From assembly GCA_903851455.1 (NCBI GenBank), contig CAINOM010000568.1, positions 1 to 12,638 on the forward strand: a DNA stretch of 12,638 nucleotides. Direction: 5' to 3'. Position 1 is the stretch's first letter. Each line of letters begins with the position of its first letter. Shown here piece after piece: positions 7,003-12,638 of the stretch. The stretch is from an uncultured Bacteroidota bacterium. GTDB lineage: Bacteria; Bacteroidota; Bacteroidia; Chitinophagales; Chitinophagaceae. The translations under genes were made by a program, and so were the position numbers. The notes beneath the pieces are model-generated. The model did no database searches. It had not been told where the DNA came from and worked only from the letters and a program-made list of their open reading frames with translations.

Positions 7003-9621
7003 TTACTTCCTGTACTGTTTCACAATACCTTTCATTTCGTTCAGCTTCATCAGGGCTTCTACCGGTGTAAGGGTGTTAATGTCCGTATCGTCCAGCAGTT
7101 GCTGTATCCGGCGGATATCTTCGGTAACTCCATCAAATATATTCAACTGGAATTGCGCCGCAGGCTTAATGTTCTTTACTTTTTCCGCGGTGCTGCCTGT
7201 ATTGGCATGTTTCTCCTCCAGTTGAGTCAGTATTTCATTGGCCCTGTCCAGCAGCTTCGGCGGCATGCCGGCCATGCGCGCTACCTGTATACCAAAGCTG
7301 TGCCTGCTGCCGCCGGGTGCCAGTTTACGCAGGAAGATCACTTTATTGCCCGTCTCTTTATGTGTAATATGGTAGTTGCGTACTCGTTCCAACTGATGCT
7401 CCAGTTCGTTCAACTCATGATAGTGTGTGGCGAAGAGTGTTTTTGGTCGTGTGGTCGTATTGTGCAGGTGCTCTACTATAGACCATGCCAGCGAAATACC
7501 ATCATAGGTACTCGTGCCGCGGCCAATCTCATCCAGCAGTACCAGGCTGCGTTCGCTGAGGTTGTTAATGATGCTAGCCGTCTCATTCATCTCCACCATG
7601 AAGGTACTTTCCCCGCCGCTCAGATTGTCCGACGCGCCTACTCGGGTAAATATTTTGTCCGTGAGACCAATTGTTGCTTCGTCCGCAGGCACAAAGCTGC
7701 CCATATGTGCCATCAGCGTAATGATGGCTGTTTGCCGCAGCAATGCCGATTTACCGCTCATATTCGGACCGGTAAGTATGATCACCTGCTGTTCCGTCTT
7801 GTCCAGCACTATGTCGTTGGCGATGTATGAATCGCCGGGCGGCAGCTGCTGTTCTATCACGGGGTGCCGGCCCGCCTTAATATTCAGCACCGGCTCGTTC
7901 ACAAGGGTAGGGCGGTGGTAGTTGTAAGTACGGGCGTTGTAAGCAAAGCAAATGAGACAATCGAGCTGCGCAATGATGTGCGCATTGCTTTGTATCGCCG
8001 ATATAAAAGGCTCTATACTCACCAGCAGCTTCTGGTACAAGTCCATTTCTATGGTCAGTATCTTTTCTTCGGCCCCCAGTATTTGCTCCTCATATTCTTT
8101 CAGCTCCGGCGTTATGTATCGCTCGGCATTTGCCAGTGTTTGCTTGCGTATCCAGTCTGCCGGTACTTTGTCTTTATGCGTGTGGGTTACTTCGAGGTAG
8201 TATCCAAAAACGTTATTGTAGGATATCTTCAGTGAAGAGATACCGGTGCGCTGCGTTTCCTGCTGCTGTATCTGCAACAGGAAATCCTTGCCGCTCCGCG
8301 ATATTTTCCTCAGGTGGTCCAGCTCTTCAGAAATCCCTTCACGTATCATCCCTCCCTTGCTGGCAAGTGCAGGCGCCTCATCAACAATGGTCTTCTGTAT
8401 CCTTTCGCGCATTTCCGCGAGTGGCTGTACCGGCTCCGCTATTTTGCGCAGCGCATCATTTCCCGAGTTTACACACAGTTCGCGCATCTCGGCCATAAAG
8501 TACAGGCTGCGCGCCAGCTGCATCACTTCACGTGGATTTGCTTTTTTCAGCGGAATTTTGCCGATGAGCCTTTCTACGTCTCCTATTTGTTTTATCAGGT
8601 GTGTAAGCGATACATTCAGCGCCTGGTCCAGTATGAAATGACTCACAAGGTCCAGCCGCTGCTCTATCCTGTTCTGATCGAACAATGGAAATATCAGCCA
8701 GCGCTTCATCAGGCGCGCACCCATTGGGGTATGGGTATGATCAATGGCCTGGAGTAAATTGGTGCCCTGCTCATAGCTGCTGTGTACCAGCTCCAGGTTG
8801 CGGATGGTAAAACGGTCCATCCACAAAAAGTCAGTGGCGATAATGCGCTGTAGCGAATTTATGTGCTGCAGGTTGGCGTGCTCGGTATCCTTGAGGTAGT
8901 GGATGGCCACACCGCATGCTATGGTAGCAGCTTTAAGGTCTTCTATGCCGTATCCTTTCAGTGATTGCGTCTGGAAATGTTGCAGCAACAGGTCGTAACA
9001 ATATTGCTCCCTGAATACCCACTCATCCAGTTGAAAAGTATAGACCTTGCTGTCAAACTGCTCCCTGTAATGTTTTAGTTGCGACTTAGACAGGATGACC
9101 TCAGAAGGAGAAAAACTTTGCAGCAGCTTATCCATGTACTCAATATTTCCCTCGGCAGTATAGAACTCCCCGGTAGTAATATCAAGAAATGCCACTCCGC
9201 ATACAGTGTCTCCCAGGTGCAGCGCCGCAAGGAAATTATTGGTCCTGTTCTCCAGCAGTTTGTCGCTGGTGGCAACACCCGGCGTTACCAGTTCTGTAAC
9301 GCCGCGCTTCACAATGCCCTTGGTCAGCTTCGGATCTTCAAGCTGATCACATATGGCTACTCGATAACCGGCCTTAACCAGTTTGTGCAGATAAGTTTCC
9401 AGCGAGTGGTGCGGAAATCCAGCAAGGTCTACCGACGAAGCAGATCCGTTAGACCGCTTCGTCAGCGTGATGCCTAGCACACGTGATGCTATGTGGGCAT
9501 CCTCATTAAAGGTCTCATAAAAATCGCCTACGCGAAACAACAACACAGCATCAGGATATTTAGCCTTGATATCCTTATGCTGCTTCATTAAGGGCGTTTC
9601 CGCGAGTTTCTCTTTAGCCAC
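7003..9621 (-). CDS. mutS: DNA mismatch repair protein MutS
   Basis: MutS binds mismatches and small loops and starts methyl-independent or MutL-directed repair in the cytoplasm. At 872 residues it has normal MutS1 length. The mismatch-recognition F-x-E is present as Phe34-Tyr-Glu36 in GDFYETF. The connector, core lever and clamp region follow (about 130-560). The ATPase has Walker A GPNMSGKS (618-625), the ABC-like signature NLSGGESTF (666-674), Walker B LVLLDEIG (693-700) and ATHYHEL (731-737). The C-terminal tail LTPVEALMKLNEMK is typical of tetramerising MutS. The start is GTG at 9621-9619. An ATG at 9588 also fits the frame but would drop the conserved Thr-Pro of TPLM just before it, so GTG is preferred. 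A TAA lies a few codons upstream in frame. No intrinsic terminator is seen after the stop. Confidence 0.97.
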   Translation of the reverse strand: MAKEKLAETPLMKQHKDIKAKYPDAVLLFRVGDFYETFNEDAHIASRVLGITLTKRSNGSASSVDLAGFPHHSLETYLHKLVKAGYRVAICDQLEDPKLTKGIVKRGVTELVTPGVATSDKLLENRTNNFLAALHLGDTVCGVAFLDITTGEFYTAEGNIEYMDKLLQSFSPSEVILSKSQLKHYREQFDSKVYTFQLDEWVFREQYCYDLLLQHFQTQSLKGYGIEDLKAATIACGVAIHYLKDTEHANLQHINSLQRIIATDFLWMDRFTIRNLELVHSSYEQGTNLLQAIDHTHTPMGARLMKRWLIFPLFDQNRIEQRLDLVSHFILDQALNVSLTHLIKQIGDVERLIGKIPLKKANPREVMQLARSLYFMAEMRELCVNSGNDALRKIAEPVQPLAEMRERIQKTIVDEAPALASKGGMIREGISEELDHLRKISRSGKDFLLQIQQQETQRTGISSLKISYNNVFGYYLEVTHTHKDKVPADWIRKQTLANAERYITPELKEYEEQILGAEEKILTIEMDLYQKLLVSIEPFISAIQSNAHIIAQLDCLICFAYNARTYNYHRPTLVNEPVLNIKAGRHPVIEQQLPPGDSYIANDIVLDKTEQQVIILTGPNMSGKSALLRQTAIITLMAHMGSFVPADEATIGLTDKIFTRVGASDNLSGGESTFMVEMNETASIINNLSERSLVLLDEIGRGTSTYDGISLAWSIVEHLHNTTTRPKTLFATHYHELNELEHQLERVRNYHITHKETGNKVIFLRKLAPGGSRHSFGIQVARMAGMPPKLLDRANEILTQLEEKHANTGSTAEKVKNIKPAAQFQLNIFDGVTEDIRRIQQLLDDTDINTLTPVEALMKLNEMKGIVKQYRK

Positions 9622-9625
9622 TTCG

Positions 9626-9633
9626 CAAATATA
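9626..9633 (-). promoter_or_regulatory. Candidate -7 promoter element immediately before mutS
   Basis: TATATTTG on the minus strand matches TAnnTTTG exactly and is separated from the GTG start by only four bases (CGAA). If used, transcription would begin at or very near the start codon and give a leaderless message. No exact TTG occurs at the -33 distance; TTC is there. Confidence 0.3.
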
Positions 9634-9683
9634 ACCGCTTTAATGCTGGCTTGAATGGGCATTTGCCGGAGGTGTTAGGGGAG

Positions 9684-9692
9684 TGTGGATAA
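9684..9692 (-). promoter_or_regulatory. Isolated DnaA-box match (TTATCCACA)
   Basis: The 9-mer TTATCCACA on the minus strand equals the strict DnaA-box consensus. It lies in the 84-base gap between the YD-like gene and mutS, about 60 bases upstream of the mutS start. A relaxed match (TTATCAACA) at 6844-6852 is inside the cyclase gene. A single box could be a DnaA-responsive site or chance; it is not an origin. Confidence 0.2.
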
Positions 9693-9705
9693 CTTAGGAT
9701 GATGA

Positions 9706-10518
9706 TCAATAGTAGCTTATCTCCAGCCGGATGAAGTGCCCCGGACTTATTTCTTTTTCACGCCAGTTACCGTGGTCGTCAAATTTGGAATATTTAAAGT
9801 CGCAAACAAGTAGGCCTTCCGCGTCATATTGTTTTGCTTCAATGATCTTCCCGCTATCGTTCCTGGTATATTCGGTTCTGTAGCGATAGTTTAGCTCATT
9901 ATCGAATTCAGTTTTCTTTGTTCTCCTACCGGCTCCAATAACTATGTCGGGCCAGTTGCCGTCCACATCACTACAATCAAATTTTAATTTTGAGATGTCG
10001 AGCTTCTGGTTGTTATCATAAAAGTAGTCGCAATGGCAAAGCAGGGACCCATCTGGGCCGTATGTATTACGGGCAATTTCATTACCGTGCCTGTTGTATT
10101 TATACCTGGTATAGTTGATCAGCTTATTGTTTGTGTCAAGGCTTGAAGAACAAACTATTTTTCGGCGTCTGTAATGTATGAGTTCGGTACGCGTCGCATT
10201 GGTATAGGTAGATACAGTTCTCACTGAATTTTTCTTAAAGTCATAGCTGATCGTTTTCTGTTCAACCAATTCTCCTTTTCGCTCATGTTTTAAGAATACC
10301 GGGTATCCATTCGTATCATGGGTGTCAATGATTACATCCGTAATTGTGTCATTTGCATAACGATAACTTTTTGCCGTCTTTACCCGACCGTTCATTTTAT
10401 AAGTGCCGTCATGCCATATCCTCGCGTGTTTTTTACCATGCCATGCTGCATAACATCGTGCCGGGCGCACACTAAGTAATAAAAAAACGGCAATTACTAC
10501 AACGGATAGGCTTCGCAT
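9706..10518 (-). CDS. Exported protein of unknown function with YD-like beta-hairpin repeats
   Basis: This 270-residue protein has an N-terminal signal peptide (1-22, hydrophobic core VVVIAVFLLLSV, cleavage near ARC-YA). The rest is rich in Tyr, Asn, Asp, Lys and Arg. Tandem strand-turn-strand units resemble YD/RHS-type repeats, for example YKYNRHGNEIARNTYGPDG (139-157), YTRNDSGKIIEAKQYDAEG (217-235) and FDDHGNWREKE (246-256). The end, RLEISYY, resembles the end of many Bacteroidota hypothetical proteins with such repeats. It lacks the length and toxin tail of true RHS proteins, and no catalytic motif is visible, so I assign no function. It starts 33 bases after the M1 peptidase stop, so is probably the last gene of the FKBP-M1 operon. 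Cys22 is not in a good lipobox context. Confidence 0.75.
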   Translation of the reverse strand: MRSLSVVVIAVFLLLSVRPARCYAAWHGKKHARIWHDGTYKMNGRVKTAKSYRYANDTITDVIIDTHDTNGYPVFLKHERKGELVEQKTISYDFKKNSVRTVSTYTNATRTELIHYRRRKIVCSSSLDTNNKLINYTRYKYNRHGNEIARNTYGPDGSLLCHCDYFYDNNQKLDISKLKFDCSDVDGNWPDIVIGAGRRTKKTEFDNELNYRYRTEYTRNDSGKIIEAKQYDAEGLLVCDFKYSKFDDHGNWREKEISPGHFIRLEISYY

Positions 10519-10551
10519 TTTTAAGTATTGGAATATGCGTTCACGTATTAG

Positions 10552-12207
10552 CTACTTCTTCACCTTTATCAGGAAATCCTTTGTCACTTTCACATCACCT
10601 TTTGCTTCCCATTTTATATGCTGCCACTCCGATGTCGGTTTTATTGTAGTGGTTGCGCCGTCGTCCGCGGAGACTGTTATGGGCAGCGTAAAGCCCGTTA
10701 CTATGTTATTGAATTTATAGTTCAGTTCGTTATTCTTGATGGTATATTCCAACTGCGGGATCTTTGTAGTGCGCAGGTACTGTTCAAAGAATGCTGTAAG
10801 GTCCAGGCCGGTGTGCCAGCTTATATCGCCTTCTATCTGTTGAGTGGTGGTTACCTGGTGGTAATGGTCTTTCCCCAGGCCGCGTAGCATTGCCCTGAAT
10901 TTTTCATCGTCATTGGTCATCACGCGCACCATATACATGATCGCGGCGCCCTTATCATACATATCATCAGATCCTTCCGTATTCACGCCGTAGGGGCCTA
11001 TTATTGGCTTATCATTCCGTATGTTATTCCACTCGCCGCGACAGAATTTTTGCCCTTTTTCTTTGCCGGCAATACATTCTTCAAACAAGGATTCTGAAAA
11101 GGTCGTGATCCCCTCATGTACCCAGTTGTCGGCAATGTCTTTTGCAGTAATGTTATTGCCAAACCACTCATGCCCGCTTTCGTGCACTATGATATAGTCA
11201 AAGTCCATCCCCACGCCCGTAAACGACCGGTCGAAGCCCAAATAGCCCATCTTGTAGCCATTACCATAAGCCACTGCGCTCTGGTGTTCCATGCCCAGGT
11301 AAGGGGCGTCAACAAGCTTGTAGCCGTCGTCGTAGAAAGGGTAGGGGCCCATCCAGTATTCGAAGCAGTGCAGCATAGGCTTTACCACCTCAAATTGTTT
11401 TTTTGCCCGCTCCTCGTTATAACGCAGCACCCAGAAGTCAAGGTTGAGTTGTCCCTTTTCACCCATCAGTGTATCCTGCCAGTGTACATAGTCGCCTATG
11501 TAAAAGGTAACATCATAATTATTGATCGGGTTCTTCACACCCCAGGAATAGCTCTGCATATCTTCCTCATCGCCCACCCGCAGTAATTTGCCATTGCTCA
11601 CCGCCTTTAGTCCTTTAGGCACCGTAAATGCTACCGACATGCCATTATCCGGCTCGTCCCACTGCGCATCCTTGCAGGGCCACCACACACTCGCTCCCAG
11701 CCCCTGGCAGGACACAGATATCCACGGATTACCTGCTGTGTCCTTTGTCCATGTAAAGCCGCCATCCCACGGCGCATTTACTGCTGCCCGTGGTTTGCCA
11801 TGGTAGTAGATCAGTATGTCTTTTGTAGTGCCTTGCGTCCATTCAGAAAAATGATAAGTAAGCCACCATGCATTTCCCTCTCTTTTGAAATTCACTGGAT
11901 GGCGGATAACAGTGTCATCGCCATAGGTTGTCAGTTCCACACTGTCTATCTGCATGGGCGCCTGCAGGTCTATCTGCATGGAGTCTACCGGTTTCTTGGT
12001 TACTGCAAGCGAGATCGTATTTTCTCCCGATATGCTTTTCGTGGCCGTGTCAAAGACCACAACGAGGTTGTAGTACTTCACATCCCACCAGTCGCGGCCG
12101 CGGCCGTTGCTGCCACGCAGCGTATCGGCATGGGTATAAGCAAATGTGGTATTTGCCGGGAGCAAATACCACATTATAAAAAGGATATTAATTATTGTTT
12201 TTGCCAT
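10552..12207 (-). CDS. Secreted M1-family zinc metallopeptidase (aminopeptidase-like)
   Basis: This 551-residue protein should trim amino acids from peptides in the periplasm or outside the cell. A signal peptide covers about 1-23 (TFA before Tyr24). The N-terminal beta domain contains GLGASVWWPCKDAQWDEPD (169-187), typical of M1. The catalytic domain has the zinc site HESGH (His342, His346) with the third ligand Glu365 in NWVHEG, giving HExxH-x18-E, the general base Glu343, and a candidate transition-state Tyr417 (MYDKGA). The amino-end recognition motif is GMEHQ (305-309) in place of the classical GxMEN; Glu307 is kept. The protein is shorter than PepN (about 870 residues) and lacks the large C-terminal helical domain. 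It overlaps the FKBP gene upstream by one base (TAATG), which implies translational coupling. The signal peptide supports this start. Confidence 0.93.
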   Translation of the reverse strand: MAKTIINILFIMWYLLPANTTFAYTHADTLRGSNGRGRDWWDVKYYNLVVVFDTATKSISGENTISLAVTKKPVDSMQIDLQAPMQIDSVELTTYGDDTVIRHPVNFKREGNAWWLTYHFSEWTQGTTKDILIYYHGKPRAAVNAPWDGGFTWTKDTAGNPWISVSCQGLGASVWWPCKDAQWDEPDNGMSVAFTVPKGLKAVSNGKLLRVGDEEDMQSYSWGVKNPINNYDVTFYIGDYVHWQDTLMGEKGQLNLDFWVLRYNEERAKKQFEVVKPMLHCFEYWMGPYPFYDDGYKLVDAPYLGMEHQSAVAYGNGYKMGYLGFDRSFTGVGMDFDYIIVHESGHEWFGNNITAKDIADNWVHEGITTFSESLFEECIAGKEKGQKFCRGEWNNIRNDKPIIGPYGVNTEGSDDMYDKGAAIMYMVRVMTNDDEKFRAMLRGLGKDHYHQVTTTQQIEGDISWHTGLDLTAFFEQYLRTTKIPQLEYTIKNNELNYKFNNIVTGFTLPITVSADDGATTTIKPTSEWQHIKWEAKGDVKVTKDFLIKVKK

Positions 12208-12638
12208 TATTGCATATCTACAAGTTCCACATCAAAGATAAGGATTGAATTTGGTGGAATAGAACCTCCTGCACCCCTTTCGCCATAGGCGAGGTGAGAT
12301 GGCAGATAGAATGTGGCCTTGGTTCCTTTTTTCAGGAGCTGTACCCCTTCATCCCAGCCGGCTATTACCTGGTGCTGGCCTAGTGTAAAGCTGAATGGAT
12401 TTGCACCGGCTTCGTTTTTGTCAAACACCTTGCCATCAAGCAGTTTGCCTACATAGTGCATACTTACTTTCTGACCTGGCTTTGCATTTTCGCCGGTTCC
12501 TTCCTGCGTGATGGTGTAATACATGCCAGACTCAGTCTTTGTAGCCTTGATGTTGTTCTTGGTGAAATATTCCTTCAGCGTACGGTCTTCATTCAGCTTT
12601 TGCCCAGCCTGCTTGCTTTCGGCTTCTTTCTTGTGCTG
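12207..12638 (-). CDS. FKBP-type peptidyl-prolyl cis-trans isomerase (partial, N-terminus outside window)
   Basis: This enzyme speeds cis-trans isomerisation of prolyl bonds during folding. The frame stays open to the right edge, so the gene is truncated by the window. The visible 143 residues comprise a charged 38-residue segment with EAESKQAGQKLNEDRTLKEYF, typical of the FKBP_N lead-in, and then a full FKBP domain from Met at 12524-12522. Numbered from that Met, the active-site residues match those of FKBP12: Tyr24, Phe34, Asp35, Phe44, Val53-Ile54, Trp57, Tyr80 and Phe97, so it should be active. The Met is probably internal, not the start. Signal sequence, if any, would lie outside the window; FkpA/Mip-like periplasmic proteins have this layout. 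It reads into the M1 peptidase gene, with a one-base stop/start overlap. Confidence 0.93.
   Translation of the reverse strand, partial: QHKKEAESKQAGQKLNEDRTLKEYFTKNNIKATKTESGMYYTITQEGTGENAKPGQKVSMHYVGKLLDGKVFDKNEAGANPFSFTLGQHQVIAGWDEGVQLLKKGTKATFYLPSHLAYGERGAGGSIPPNSILIFDVELVDMQ

Noticed and set aside
7099..9477. Several long plus-strand open frames opposite mutS (up to 243 codons)
   Set aside because: They lie wholly within a clear MutS gene, have no start signals and their translations show no domain; they are shadows of the coding strand.
9622..9705. Replication origin suggested by a DnaA box next to mutS
   Set aside because: Only one strict box is present, with no AT-rich unwinding element, no cluster of boxes and no dnaA, dnaN or gidA nearby.
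9706..10518. RHS toxin or contact-dependent effector
   Set aside because: The protein is far too short, lacks the RHS core motif and a variable C-terminal toxin, and has no immunity gene beside it.
12108..12524. Complete FKBP gene starting at the ATG at 12524
   Set aside because: The frame remains open through 38 more codons to the window edge and encodes a typical FKBP_N lead-in, so the Met is most likely internal.

Overview
The window looks like an ordinary chromosomal stretch from a member of the Bacteroidota, most likely a Chitinophagaceae-like environmental bacterium (inference). The support is a secreted protein with a C-terminal type IX secretion (T9SS) sorting domain, start sites mostly without clear Shine-Dalgarno sequences, several upstream boxes matching the Bacteroidota -7 promoter element TAnnTTTG, and an acidic protein family I associate with this phylum. 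Eight of the nine protein genes are complete and one runs off the right edge. All except the amino-acid permease lie on the minus strand.

Left part (1-2387): about 240 bases without a gene, a strong intrinsic terminator, then a large secreted six-repeat NHL beta-propeller protein with Ig-like domains and a T9SS tail. A short divergent intergenic region separates it from the permease.

Centre (2388-6872): a plus-strand APC/CAT-family amino-acid permease whose stop codon lies inside an 11-bp-stem palindrome. Convergent to it is a minus-strand run: a membrane-anchored class III adenylate cyclase, then a DUF218 (YdcF/SanA-like) probable lipoprotein, then a small acidic protein of unknown function. 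The 49- and 72-base gaps allow co-transcription, but the acidic gene may also have its own promoter.

Right part (7003-12638): DNA mismatch repair protein MutS, which begins at GTG. Upstream of it lies a probable operon that reads FKBP-type prolyl isomerase (partial), then a secreted M1 zinc metallopeptidase that overlaps it by one base (TAATG), then a secreted protein of unknown function with YD-like beta-hairpin repeats. A folding catalyst next to two exported proteins suggests a cell-envelope or periplasmic role.

I found no convincing undescribed multi-gene system, no mobile element with a transposase, no CRISPR array and no RNA gene. The most useful second looks are the palindrome at the permease stop, the TAnnTTTG boxes very close to four starts (possibly giving short or absent leaders), the acidic Bacteroidota protein, and the pairing of a cyclase with a DUF218 lipoprotein.
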